DNA from: Kribbella solani
Lineage (GTDB): Bacteria > Actinomycetota > Actinomycetes > Propionibacteriales > Kribbellaceae
Direction: 5' to 3'
Assembly: GCF_014205295.1 (NCBI RefSeq)
Contig: NZ_JACHNF010000001.1
Span: forward strand, 3,348,001 to 3,412,000
DNA: 64,000 nt
Below the pieces are notes generated by a model. It was not told the origin of the DNA and ran no database searches. It saw only the letters and a list, made by a program, of their open reading frames with translations. The position numbers were made by a program, and so were the translations under genes. Below are positions 1 to 8,453 of this stretch, in pieces; within the stretch, counting starts at the first letter, position 1; each line of letters begins with the position of its first letter.

Positions 1-418
1 CGGCAGCCCGGCCGGAGCCGTCGGGCAGTACGCCATGGCCCGCGGTGTAGTTGCCGGCAGTGCGCCAGACTTTGCCGGATCGGCCGGCGTAGTCCTGTAC
101 GTGACGTGCCTGGTCGGTGGTTGCCAGCAAGTGCCGGGCGCGATCCTCGAACGTACGCAGGTATCGCTCATCCTGGTGGGCCTCGTACATCCGGAGCAGC
201 GCGAGCAGGAAGTACGACTCGCCCCACGCGTACAGGCCGGCCTCGTTGTTCTGTGGGTTGGATGCGAGATAGCCGGATTGGGCTGCGTCGAACGCTTCGG
301 GTGAGTCGTACACGAGTGGTGCGGCGGAGGCGGACAGAGCCGGGAGGCCGGTCCAAGCGGCGACGCCGCCCGCCGTGGTTCCCAGGATGAGCGTACGGCG
401 GCTGAGCTGTGGGTGCAT
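1..418 (-). CDS. Tat-exported protein, six-hairpin-toroid-like N-terminus (3' truncated by window)
   Basis: The gene starts with ATG at 418 and runs off the left edge; 139 residues are visible. The N-terminus reads MHPQLSRRTLILG followed by a hydrophobic stretch ending in ASAA, a twin-arginine signal. The mature part contains ENEAG-like and YAWGESYFLLALLRMYEA segments, typical of alpha/alpha-toroid proteins that act on uronates or unsaturated glycans (the glucuronyl C5-epimerase and GH88/GH105 type of fold). It lies 42 bp downstream of the ABC permease pair on the same strand, so it is probably the third gene of that operon and acts outside the cell on the transported sugar. The exact enzyme cannot be named from the fragment. 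Confidence 0.7.
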   Translation of the reverse strand, partial: MHPQLSRRTLILGTTAGGVAAWTGLPALSASAAPLVYDSPEAFDAAQSGYLASNPQNNEAGLYAWGESYFLLALLRMYEAHQDERYLRTFEDRARHLLATTDQARHVQDYAGRSGKVWRTAGNYTAGHGVLPDGSGRAA

Positions 419-460
419 GGGTTCCTCACAAGGTGGACGGGATTCTCGACAGCGCTGGCG

Positions 461-1273
461 TCAGCCTTTGACGGCACCGCCCATGCTGTTGAGGATGCGT
501 TTTTGCAGCAGCAGGAAGACCAGAACGACCGGGACCAGCGAGATCACCGTTCCGGCGGCGAGCCCGCGGACGTCGGTCCCGGAGACACCGCTCAGGTACG
601 CGATGCCGAGCGCGATCGGGAACTTGGACTGGCTGGTCAGCACCACCAAGGGCCAGATGAAGCTGTTCCAGACCGAGACGAACCCGAGGATCGCCAGCAC
701 CGCGAGCGTCGGCGCGACGATCGGTATGCAGATCCGCCAGAAGATCGCGAACTCGTTCGCACCGTCCACGCGGGCCGCCTCGACGACCTCGTCGGGGATC
801 TGCGAGAACGCCTGGCGGAGCAGGAAGATGCCGAGCGAGGACAGGATCGCGGGCAGGATCACCGAGGCGAAGGTGTCGGTCAGGCCGAGCTGGCTCATCA
901 CCAGGAACCGCGGGATCAGCATCAGTTCGCCGGGCAGGAACATGATCGACAGGAACAGCATGAAGAACACCCCGCGACCGCAAAACGCGATCCGCGCCAA
1001 TGGGTACGCGGTCAGGGCGGACACGATCAGGTACACCGGGATCGTGATGCCGACGTAGATCAGCGAGTTCAGTACGAACCGCGCGTACGGGATCGTCGTC
1101 CACGCTTCGCGGAACCAGGTCGCTACCGGTGGCCGCGGGATCAGGTCCGGCGGGAACCCGAACACGTCCTGACCGGCCGGTTTGGTGGCCGAGCTGAGCA
1201 GGATCAGGAACGGGCCGATGAACAGCGCGGCGACCGCGATCAGCAGGACGTACAGCGCGATCCGGCGGCGCAT
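461..1273 (-). CDS. carbohydrate ABC transporter permease (MalG/UgpE type)
   Basis: This 270-residue membrane protein has about six hydrophobic segments and the permease EAA loop, visible as EVVEAARVDGANEFAIFWRICIP around residues 175-197. It begins MRRRIALYVLL, and its N-terminal helix ends in an outward loop with a proline-rich FPPDLIPRP segment usual for MalG-type permeases. Start and stop codons of the two permease genes share one base (TGATG at 1275-1271), which indicates translational coupling. The protein forms half of the membrane pore of a CUT1-family sugar importer. No ATPase gene lies in the window, as is common when a shared MsiK-type ATPase serves many importers. Confidence 0.93.
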   Translation of the reverse strand: MRRRIALYVLLIAVAALFIGPFLILLSSATKPAGQDVFGFPPDLIPRPPVATWFREAWTTIPYARFVLNSLIYVGITIPVYLIVSALTAYPLARIAFCGRGVFFMLFLSIMFLPGELMLIPRFLVMSQLGLTDTFASVILPAILSSLGIFLLRQAFSQIPDEVVEAARVDGANEFAIFWRICIPIVAPTLAVLAILGFVSVWNSFIWPLVVLTSQSKFPIALGIAYLSGVSGTDVRGLAAGTVISLVPVVLVFLLLQKRILNSMGGAVKG

Positions 1274-2154
1274 CAGACGTCCCTCCGCCGGGTCACCAGC
1301 AGGTTGAAGCCGGCCAGCACGATCATGATCGCCCACAGCAGCAGGCCGACGGCGCTCGCATAACCCATGTCGTAGTCCTCGAAGGCTTTCGACCAGATGT
1401 AGTAGCCGAGGGTGAGAGTGGAGTCGAGCGGACCGCCGCGGGTCAGCACGTAGACGGACTCGAACGCGCGCATCGCCTCGAGCATGCTGAGCACGAGCGT
1501 GACCGCGAACGTCGGCCGCAGCGCGGGGACGACCACGTGCCGCAGCCGCTGCCAGGCGTTCGCGCCGTCGATCGTGGCCGCCTCGACCTGCTCGGACGGC
1601 ACCGCCTGCAGACCGGCCAGGTAAATCATCATGAACAGTCCGGCGCTCTTCCACGCCTCCAGCAGGACGACGGTCGGCAGCGCCCAGTGCCGGTCGAGCA
1701 GGAAGTCGATCGGTCCGGCGCCGAACAGGCCGAGCATCCAGTTGACCACGCCTTCGCGGTTGAAGACGTACCGCCAGGCGACCGCCACCGCGACCATCGA
1801 CGTGATCACCGGCAGGTAGTAGAGCATCCGGAAGGCCTGGATCGCGCGCAGTTTGAGGTTCACCAGCATCGCCAGGAACAACGGCAGGACGACCGTGAGC
1901 GGCAGGAACATCACGACGAACAGCAGGGAGTTCCGCAGCGCGATCCAGACTCGCGGGTCGTGCCCGAGCTCGATGAAGTTGTCCAGGCCGGAGAAGCGGA
2001 CCGGGTGCACGATGTCGTAGTCGGAGAACGCGAGCTGGATCGCGATCACCGCCGGCCAGGCGAACATCGCCGCATAGCACAGCAGGCCGGGCAGCATGAA
2101 GGCGTACGGCGTGTACCAGTGCTGACCGACGACACGGCCCTTCAGACCCGGCAT
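1273..2154 (-). CDS. carbohydrate ABC transporter permease (MalF/UgpA type)
   Basis: The protein has 293 residues with six predicted membrane segments and the EAA-loop sequence EQVEAATIDGANAWQRLRHVVVP. I placed the start at the ATG of MPGLKGRVVG, because AAGGAG stands 8 bases upstream and a longer frame running back to 2472 has no such site and no hydrophobic logic. It pairs with the MalG-type permease to form the membrane channel of a CUT1 importer whose binding protein is encoded divergently. A 22-bp palindrome (2168-2189) lies only 13 bp before the start codon, inside the leader, so the operon is probably repressed by a local regulator. Confidence 0.93.
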   Translation of the reverse strand: MPGLKGRVVGQHWYTPYAFMLPGLLCYAAMFAWPAVIAIQLAFSDYDIVHPVRFSGLDNFIELGHDPRVWIALRNSLLFVVMFLPLTVVLPLFLAMLVNLKLRAIQAFRMLYYLPVITSMVAVAVAWRYVFNREGVVNWMLGLFGAGPIDFLLDRHWALPTVVLLEAWKSAGLFMMIYLAGLQAVPSEQVEAATIDGANAWQRLRHVVVPALRPTFAVTLVLSMLEAMRAFESVYVLTRGGPLDSTLTLGYYIWSKAFEDYDMGYASAVGLLLWAIMIVLAGFNLLVTRRRDV

Positions 2155-2167
2155 GGCTGCTCCTTGT

Positions 2168-2189
2168 GTCTGAAACCTAGCTTTCAGAC
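2168..2189. promoter_or_regulatory. palindromic operator, permease side
   Basis: GTCTGAAA and TTTCAGAC are perfect 8-bp arms around a 6-bp core whose inner four bases are CTAG. The site sits 13 bp upstream of the permease start codon. Its outer pattern is shared with a second palindrome at 2289-2310 (common positions GTCTGnAAnnTnnnTTTnnGAC). Such pairs suit a dimeric LacI- or GntR-type repressor. The binding protein is unknown. Confidence 0.6.
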
Positions 2190-2288
2190 CGGAACCGTAG
2201 CGCACGGATCGGACGGCTGGAAGCGCCAACTCCAGAATAATCTGCCGTGATCCGTTGACTCCGCCAGGCACATGCCCAACACTCTGGT

Positions 2289-2310
2289 GTCTGTAAAGTG
2301 TGTTTAGGAC
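2289..2310. promoter_or_regulatory. palindromic operator, binding-protein side
   Basis: This imperfect palindrome (GTCTGTAAA, 5-base core, TTTAGGAC) begins 44 bp upstream and ends 22 bp before the ATG of the sugar-binding protein. It matches the permease-side operator at 13 of 22 positions, including the outer GTCTG and GAC ends. The divergent promoters are therefore probably controlled together. Confidence 0.5.
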
Positions 2311-2332
2311 ATCTCTTTCTGAGGAGCCATCA

Positions 2333-3622
2333 ATGGCCCGACTCCGACTCGCACTCGTTGCCACTCTCGTCTTCGCGCTGGCCGGCTGCGTGTCCGGCAG
2401 TCCGGCCGGCGGCGACGAACCGAAACAGTCCGGCGACGCGTACTCCGGTGACGTCGAGTGGTGGACGATCAACCTGCAGAAGAACTACGGCTCGGACATC
2501 CAGAAGTGGATCGACGCGTACCAGCAGGAGCACCCCAAGGTACGCATCAAGTGGGTGGACGTGCCGGGGCAGGACATCACCACCAAGCTGCTGGCCGCGA
2601 TCGCCAGCGGCAAGGTTCCGGACGTCGTCAACTTCACCTCGGCGACCAGCGGGTTGTTCGGCGGGTCGATGGCGGACCTGAACTCGCTGTTCAGCAAGGA
2701 GGACGTGGCCGCGTACCTGCCGAACCTCGCCGAACCGATGGTTGTCGACGGCAAGCGAATCGCGATTCCCTGGTACAACGGCGGTACGTCGCTCGCGTTC
2801 TACAACAAGGACCTGCTGGCCAAGGCCGGGTTCGACCCGGCGAAGCCGCCGAAGACGTACGACGAGGCGCTCGCGCTGGCGACGAAGTACCACGACGCGA
2901 CCGGCAAGTCGGCGACGAACTTCATGGCGTACTCGAGTGTCGTGCAGGCCAATGGCATCCCGCTGCTCTCCGACGACAAGAAGAAGGCAGCGTTCAACAC
3001 GCCGGACACGCTGGCGATGCTGGAGAAGTTCAAGACGCTGTTCAGTTCGGGCGTGATCGCGCCGGGCAGTCTCGGTGAGAACCAGCGCGATCTGCCGCAG
3101 TCGCTGGAGAACAAGCTGATCGCGTTCAACCCGGTGGCCGTGTCCAGCTCGCTGCTGAACGTACAGAAGAATTCCCCGGCGGTGTACTCGTCGATCGTGG
3201 TCGGTCCGCCGGTGACAGGTGCCGGCGGCAAGTACTACATGCCCGGTCAGCAGGTGATGGGGATTCCGGCCAAGTCGGGCAACCAGGCCGCCGCGGCCGC
3301 GTGGCTCAAGTACGTCGCCGCGCCCGAGCAGCAGCTCGCGCTGTGCAAGCTCGTGCCGATCTACCCGTCCTCGGTGAAGGCACTCGAGGATCCGTTCTTC
3401 ACCGAGATCAGCGGCAGCACGCCGGCCGATCAGGCCCGCAAGATCCTGGTCGACACGTTCAAGCAGAGCGTCGACGCGTCACTGGGCTCCGGGAACGACG
3501 AGCAGTTGCGGCAGTTGTTCGACGACCAGGTGCGGGCGTTCATGTCCGGCACGAAGCCGGCCAAGCAGGCGTTGGACGACGCCGAGAAGGCCTGGAACGA
3601 CACGCTGGCCAAGGCCAAATAG
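2333..3622 (+). CDS. extracellular sugar-binding lipoprotein of ABC importer
   Basis: This 429-residue solute-binding protein carries a lipoprotein signal: MARLRLALVATLVFALAGC with cysteine 19 as the lipidation site. The mature protein shows the family 1 binding-protein pattern, with VEWWTINLQKNYGSDIQKWIDAYQ near the start and FTSATSG and MPGQQVMGIPAKSGN further on. The ATG at 2333 was chosen because GAGGAG precedes it by six bases; an upstream in-frame GTG at 2300 would destroy the signal sequence. It delivers sugar to the two permeases encoded divergently. Downstream genes follow on the same strand after 32 bp, so transport and catabolism are probably co-transcribed. Confidence 0.93.
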   Translation: MARLRLALVATLVFALAGCVSGSPAGGDEPKQSGDAYSGDVEWWTINLQKNYGSDIQKWIDAYQQEHPKVRIKWVDVPGQDITTKLLAAIASGKVPDVVNFTSATSGLFGGSMADLNSLFSKEDVAAYLPNLAEPMVVDGKRIAIPWYNGGTSLAFYNKDLLAKAGFDPAKPPKTYDEALALATKYHDATGKSATNFMAYSSVVQANGIPLLSDDKKKAAFNTPDTLAMLEKFKTLFSSGVIAPGSLGENQRDLPQSLENKLIAFNPVAVSSSLLNVQKNSPAVYSSIVVGPPVTGAGGKYYMPGQQVMGIPAKSGNQAAAAAWLKYVAAPEQQLALCKLVPIYPSSVKALEDPFFTEISGSTPADQARKILVDTFKQSVDASLGSGNDEQLRQLFDDQVRAFMSGTKPAKQALDDAEKAWNDTLAKAK

Positions 3623-3654
3623 GGCACCTCGATCATCAGAGAAGGGCAACTCAC

Positions 3655-4710
3655 GTGACGGACAAGCTGCGGATCGGGATCGTCGGCGCGGGCATCATGG
3701 GACGGGGCAACGCGTTGTCGCTGTCCGGCCGCGCCGACGTCGAGATCACGGCCGTGACCAGCCGATCGGAATCGTCGGCGGCACAGCTGGCCGATGAGAT
3801 CTCAGGACGTGGCGCCGCGCGACCCGCCGTACACGCGGATCTCGAGGCGTTGCTGGCCGACGCCGCGGTCGATGCGGTCGTACTCACCACGCCGGACGAC
3901 GTACACGGCGAGATGATGGTGCTCGCGGCCGAGGCCGGGAAACACATCCTGGTGGAGAAGCCGATGACGACGTCGGTCGCCGAGGCAGACGCCGCGGTGC
4001 GGGCGATCCGCGAGCACGGCGTGGTCGCGATGTGCCTGTTCAATCACCGCTGGGTTCCGGCGTACGCGCAGGCGTACGAGCTGCTTGCTGAGCTGGGCGC
4101 GGGCGCGGTCGCGTACGCGCGTAAGGACGACACGATCTTCGTACCGACCGAGATGCTGTCCTGGGCGGACCGGACGACGTGTGCGTGGTTCTTGTCCAGT
4201 CATGACATCGACCTGGTCTCGTGGCTGCTGCGCGACCAGGTCCGCCGGGTGTACGCGACCGCGCGCTGGGGCAAGCTGCGGTCGCTCGGGATCGACACGC
4301 CGGACGGGATTCAGATCCAGGCGGAGTACTCGCGTGGCGCGGTCGCGACCTTCGAATCGGCCTGGATCTATCCGAACACGTTCCCGACGGTGGTGGACTC
4401 GTACGTCTCGGTCATCGCCGACGACGGCGTGGTGCAGCTCGACCGGCAGAAGGAGAGTGTCGTGCTGGCCAAGCCGGACGGCTACAGCTACCCGCGGAAC
4501 ATGCTCCAGCGGGTCATGCACGGCGTACCGGCCGGGGCATACGCGGATGCGATCGCGCACTGGGTGGACTGCTGCCGTACCGGTCGCCAGCCGCTGATCA
4601 CGATCGAGAGCAGCCGCAACGTGACGGCCGTCCTGGAGGCCGCGCACCAGTCGATCGAGACCCGTCAGCCGGTCGACGTCACGATGCTCGCTGATCCCGG
4701 GGCGGCATGA
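3655..4710 (+). CDS. Gfo/Idh/MocA-family sugar oxidoreductase
   Basis: The 351-residue protein starts with GTG, preceded by GAGAAGGG. Residues 6-15 (LRIGIVGAGIMG) form the NAD(P)-binding glycine-rich turn of a Rossmann fold, and HILVEKPMTT near residue 100 carries the EKP lysine typical of this family. The C-terminal half includes the SSHDIDLVSWLL helix, matching the catalytic HD region in relatives. Members oxidise or reduce hydroxyls of sugars, inositols or uronates. The stop codon overlaps the start of the next gene (ATGA), so the two are translationally coupled. The substrate is probably the sugar imported by the adjacent transporter. Confidence 0.9.
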   Translation: MTDKLRIGIVGAGIMGRGNALSLSGRADVEITAVTSRSESSAAQLADEISGRGAARPAVHADLEALLADAAVDAVVLTTPDDVHGEMMVLAAEAGKHILVEKPMTTSVAEADAAVRAIREHGVVAMCLFNHRWVPAYAQAYELLAELGAGAVAYARKDDTIFVPTEMLSWADRTTCAWFLSSHDIDLVSWLLRDQVRRVYATARWGKLRSLGIDTPDGIQIQAEYSRGAVATFESAWIYPNTFPTVVDSYVSVIADDGVVQLDRQKESVVLAKPDGYSYPRNMLQRVMHGVPAGAYADAIAHWVDCCRTGRQPLITIESSRNVTAVLEAAHQSIETRQPVDVTMLADPGAA

Positions 4711-6905
4711 GTACGGGACCGGAGAAGCCACGGCACATCGACGGACGGATCAACCGGATCGGTACGGACGACCTGCTCAAGGCGTTCGGTTCACCTGCCT
4801 CGGATCTGGCCGGTCTGCGCGCTTTCGTTGGTGCCCAGTTGCAGCGGCCGGCCTGGCCGTTGCCGGAGTGGTCCGACGCGATCCGATCGACGCCGGCCGC
4901 GGACGCCGTACTCGCTGCGGCTGCTCCGCTGCTGGACGGTGTGGACGTCACTGGACGCGGATGTGGGCGGTCGCAGCTGTACGGCTTCCACTATCTGCGC
5001 TGGTTGTCAGCCGGTGCGGAGGCTTGGCTGCTGACTGGTGACGACCGGTACCTGCAGGCGTTCGAACGGCATCTGGATGACTGGGTTGACCAGCGTGACT
5101 CGGTAACTGGCGAATGGCCGGGTCTGGACGTCATCTGGTACTCACTCGGCACCTGGGCGCGCTGTCGTCATCTGTTGCCGATGCTTGAGGTGTTGACCCC
5201 ATCTGCGCTGTCCGACAAGGTATGGGGCCGTCTGCTCGCCACACTCGTCGGTGGAGCGCGCTGGGCGTACGACGAGCATGACGTCTTCCGCCACGGGAAC
5301 TGGCAACTCGTGTGCGCGACAGAGCTGCTACATCTCAGCGCAGTGCTGCCGTCGCTGGTGGAGTCGGCTGCCTGGGCAGAGCGTGCCAGAGAGCGGATCG
5401 AAGAGCACTTGGTGCTGGACATCTATCCGGACGGTGGGCACTACGAACGCTCCCCCGGGTACCACGGGATGGTGTTGAGCGCGCTGCAGACCGCTGCGCG
5501 GATCGACCAGGAGGTGGCGGCGCATCCTCGGTTCGCTGCCATGCACACCTGGCTGGTTGAGCTGGCGTCGTCTGGTGGCTGGCTGCCGCATCTGCAGGAC
5601 AGTGGGATCGTCTGGCCGGCTACGGCGTTGCTGCGCGGCAGCTACTTGCTGGACTCACCTGCGCTGGCACAGGTTGCCGCACAGTGGTTGACGCCGGTTG
5701 AACTCGCTACAGAGGCAGCGTCGTTCCCTGCCTGGGAGGACGCCGAGCGGCAGGACAGGTGGGTACGGGCGCTGGGTCAGTCTGTGGTGGAGGCGTTGCC
5801 GCGGACGACCGTGCTGCCGGAGTCGGGCTACACGATCCTGCGGAGTGATGAGCTGCGCGCGGTGATCAACCACGGTCCGCACATCGAGCACGAGCTGGAG
5901 TCGCACTCGCACCGGTCGGTGCTGGACCTCGTACTCGACGGGTGGCAGCAGCCGTTGCTGTGGGAGGCGGGTGGTCCGCCGAGCTATGACGACCCCGGGT
6001 ACCTCACGTGGTTCCAGTCTGGTCGGGGGCACAACACAGTGCTGGTGGACGAGCTGGAGCTGGCTACGGATCGTGGTGTGGAGGTAGACGCGCTGGTCGA
6101 TACGCCGCAGGTCGCTGTGTTCTCAGCCCGGCATCACGGGTACGGCGTACCGCAGGCTCGCACGGTCGCGATGGTGCGGGAGGAGCCGGCGTACGTTGTG
6201 GTGGAGGATCGGGGTGCTGGGGAGCACAAGTTCACTGCTCAGTGGCATGCGTTGCATCCGTGGCGGCAGGTTGCTCCGTTGGCGTACGACGCTGGTGCGG
6301 CTGATGGGCCGGGGCTGTTGCTGATCGAAGCTGGCGGTTCGGCGACTGCTGTTGAGACCAGTGAGGGTGTGGCGCGCCGACCGGTGCTGGAGCGGCGTGA
6401 TGCCGAGTACGGACCGCTGCACACGCTGTCGCTGGCGCGGTCGACCGGTGAGTTCACTACTGTGCTGGTGCCACATGTGGGGAGTGCGCCTACCGTTGCA
6501 GTCACCCGCGCGGAGGGCGCGCTGGTGGTGACGCAAGGCACGACGGTTGACCGGATCGGTGCGTCCCACTGGATGCGCGAGCAAGACGGTCAGTTGTCGT
6601 GGGCAACAGGTTGGCGCACACTCGAACTGCCAGGCCTGCTCAGAACCTCAGAACCCGTAGACGTCACCGCCCGTGCTGCCGGTGCTGCCGGTGCTGCCGG
6701 TGCTGCCGGTGCTGCAGACAGCGTGTTGCGCCTGGAGATCACCTGCTCGGCGCGGTGCGCGGTGTGGGTTCGGCCGGGTCGCTCCATCCGCCTGAACGGC
6801 ATCGCCGTGGACATCGTGCATGGTGCGGCGGCCGGCGCTGGCTGGGGGCAGCTGACGCTGCCGTACGCCGGGTGCTGGGTAGTTGAAGGGGCACGGCATG
6901 AGTGA
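4707..6905 (+). CDS. heparinase II/III-family polysaccharide lyase-like protein
   Basis: This 732-residue protein has an N-terminal alpha-toroid half and a C-terminal beta-sandwich half, the heparinase II/III architecture. Recognisable signatures are HYERSPGYHGMVL near residues 245-258, with the conserved Tyr and His, and NHGPHIEHELESHSHRSVLDL from residue 388. Relatives cleave uronic-acid-containing glycans (heparan, alginate oligomers) by beta-elimination. There is no signal peptide, so it acts on imported oligosaccharides. The start overlaps the oxidoreductase stop by 4 bp. A run of AAG residues (6673-6716) expands a linker in the C-terminal half. The substrate cannot be assigned from sequence alone. 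Confidence 0.85.
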   Translation: MSTGPEKPRHIDGRINRIGTDDLLKAFGSPASDLAGLRAFVGAQLQRPAWPLPEWSDAIRSTPAADAVLAAAAPLLDGVDVTGRGCGRSQLYGFHYLRWLSAGAEAWLLTGDDRYLQAFERHLDDWVDQRDSVTGEWPGLDVIWYSLGTWARCRHLLPMLEVLTPSALSDKVWGRLLATLVGGARWAYDEHDVFRHGNWQLVCATELLHLSAVLPSLVESAAWAERARERIEEHLVLDIYPDGGHYERSPGYHGMVLSALQTAARIDQEVAAHPRFAAMHTWLVELASSGGWLPHLQDSGIVWPATALLRGSYLLDSPALAQVAAQWLTPVELATEAASFPAWEDAERQDRWVRALGQSVVEALPRTTVLPESGYTILRSDELRAVINHGPHIEHELESHSHRSVLDLVLDGWQQPLLWEAGGPPSYDDPGYLTWFQSGRGHNTVLVDELELATDRGVEVDALVDTPQVAVFSARHHGYGVPQARTVAMVREEPAYVVVEDRGAGEHKFTAQWHALHPWRQVAPLAYDAGAADGPGLLLIEAGGSATAVETSEGVARRPVLERRDAEYGPLHTLSLARSTGEFTTVLVPHVGSAPTVAVTRAEGALVVTQGTTVDRIGASHWMREQDGQLSWATGWRTLELPGLLRTSEPVDVTARAAGAAGAAGAAGAADSVLRLEITCSARCAVWVRPGRSIRLNGIAVDIVHGAAAGAGWGQLTLPYAGCWVVEGARHE
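6673..6716 (+). repeat. 9-bp tandem repeat within heparinase-like gene
   Basis: Almost five copies of GTGCTGCCG follow one another and encode alternating Ala-Ala-Gly. All copies keep the reading frame. Slipped-strand changes here would lengthen or shorten a linker by three residues at a time without a frameshift. Confidence 0.85.
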
Positions 6906-7656
6906 GGTGACGAGCGGGTGGTTCGATGCCCGGATTGTGACCGGCGCCCATCCAGCCGGGCTGTTGCCACCCACTGACGCTGACTCGATCGCCACGCATC
7001 TGGAGCGCTACGCCCTGTCCGGTGCGCTGGTGAGTTCAATGGCGTCATGGCTACACGATCCGATCGCCGGTAACGCAGAGGCCTCAGCAGTCGCGCGCAC
7101 GCTCGCCCACCGCGGCGTACGCGCCTGCTGGACCGCTGTCCCGGCAACTCCCGGCGAACTCGACTCACTGACCACCCTGGTCGACCGCGCCATCGACAAC
7201 GGCGTAGCGGCCTTCCGTATCCACCCGCTGTCGCACGGCTACTCCCCTGGCTTGCTCACCGACCTCTATGCCGCGCTGCAACCACACCACCTGCCGCTGT
7301 GCATCGACTCCGCCGAGCTCGGCTGGTCCGACCTGAGCAGCATCGCGGCCGCCTACCCGGAGCTGCCGATCGTCGTGTCCAACCTCGGCTACCGCAAACT
7401 GCGCGAACTCTGGGCCGCGCTCACCGCGCACGCGAACCTGCACGTCGACCTGGTCGACTTCGCCTCGCACCAGGGCATCGAGTGGCTCGCGGCGAACGGC
7501 CTGGCAGATCGGCTGCTGTTCGCGACCGGTCTCGGCGTCCGCGACCCCGGTGAGAGCATCGCCCGGCTGGCGTGGTCGGGCGTCGACGACCCGACGGTCC
7601 GCCTGGTCGGTTCACTCAACGCGGGTCGTCTTTTCAGCGCAGGAGGTGCCGTGTGA
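6898..7656 (+). CDS. amidohydrolase-fold protein lacking the N-terminal HxH metal motif
   Basis: This 252-residue TIM-barrel-like protein resembles amidohydrolase family 2 in length and in the order of its conserved patches (AFRIHPLSHGYS, LPIVVSNLGYRKL, RLLFATGLGVRDP). The first strand, where active members carry D-x-H-x-H, reads GWFDARIVTGAHP and has no HxH pair, so metal binding is doubtful. The ATG at 6898 follows GAAGGGG and overlaps the lyase gene by 8 bp; its stop overlaps the next amidohydrolase. The tight pairing with a complete relative suggests a heteromeric complex or a metal-independent lactonase. That role is inference. Confidence 0.75.
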   Translation: MSEVTSGWFDARIVTGAHPAGLLPPTDADSIATHLERYALSGALVSSMASWLHDPIAGNAEASAVARTLAHRGVRACWTAVPATPGELDSLTTLVDRAIDNGVAAFRIHPLSHGYSPGLLTDLYAALQPHHLPLCIDSAELGWSDLSSIAAAYPELPIVVSNLGYRKLRELWAALTAHANLHVDLVDFASHQGIEWLAANGLADRLLFATGLGVRDPGESIARLAWSGVDDPTVRLVGSLNAGRLFSAGGAV

Positions 7657-8453
7657 TCGCCCGCCGACCAGAGCATCGCGTGATCGACGTACACGCCCAC
7701 CTCGGCCCGTACTCGCTCTTCCACATCCCCGATCCGGACGCGGCCACCATGGTCTCGGTGATGGACCGGACCGGTACTGAGGTCACCGTCGTCGCCGCCA
7801 ACCGTGCTATCCAGCAGGACGCGCGCCTGGGCAACTCACAAACCCTCGCCGCAGTCGACGAGTACCCGGACCGGATCGCCGCGTACGCGGTCATCAACCC
7901 GTGGCAGTCACCGGAACGCGAGCTCGACCGCCTTGCCGACGACACCCGCTTCGTCGGCATCAAGGTGCATCCGAGCCTGCACAAGTACCCAGTGACCGGT
8001 GCAAGGTACGCGGCGGTGTGGGAGTTCGCCGAATCAACAGGCTGTCCCGTACTCAGCCACTCCGAACACCAGTCCCCGTACGACGCGCCGGCGCTCTTCG
8101 AGACGGTCGCGGAGCGGTTCCCCGGCGCACCGGTCATCCTCGGGCACGCCGGCATCACACCGGCCGGGGTGGACGAGTCGATAGCGGCAGCCACCCGGCA
8201 CGGCTCGCTGTGGCTGGAGGTCTGTGGTTCGCAGATGACCGGACCGCTGATCTGCTCGATGGTGGAACAGGTCGGCAGTGGCCGGGTGCTGTTCGGTTCG
8301 GACTTCCCGTTCATCGACCAGCGGATGTCGCTGGGCCGGGTGGTGTACGCGCCGCTGACGGAGAGTCAACGTCAAGATGTTCTCAGCGGGAACGCCCGCA
8401 AGCTGTTCCGGTGGCGGCCACTACCAGGAGAACGAGGGGTTGGCGATGACTGA
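7653..8453 (+). CDS. amidohydrolase family protein (TIM-barrel metal hydrolase)
   Basis: The 266-residue protein starts at GTG 7653, four bases inside the preceding gene, with AGGAGG six bases upstream. It carries the full set of amidohydrolase-2 ligands: RVIDVHAHLG at the start, GIKVHPSLHKY, VLSHSEHQ, VILGHAG and VLFGSDFPF with the catalytic aspartate. Relatives hydrolyse lactones (such as 2-pyrone-4,6-dicarboxylate lactonase) or decarboxylate ring acids. In this operon a sugar-lactone or amide hydrolysis after the oxidoreductase step is plausible. The preceding gene encodes a partner-like relative that lacks the metal motif. Confidence 0.85.
   Translation: MIARRPEHRVIDVHAHLGPYSLFHIPDPDAATMVSVMDRTGTEVTVVAANRAIQQDARLGNSQTLAAVDEYPDRIAAYAVINPWQSPERELDRLADDTRFVGIKVHPSLHKYPVTGARYAAVWEFAESTGCPVLSHSEHQSPYDAPALFETVAERFPGAPVILGHAGITPAGVDESIAAATRHGSLWLEVCGSQMTGPLICSMVEQVGSGRVLFGSDFPFIDQRMSLGRVVYAPLTESQRQDVLSGNARKLFRWRPLPGERGVGDD

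Noticed and set aside
2155..2472. An N-terminal extension of the MalF-type permease
   Set aside because: The extra residues are Ser/Arg-rich, lack a ribosome site and overlap the divergent promoter and operators.
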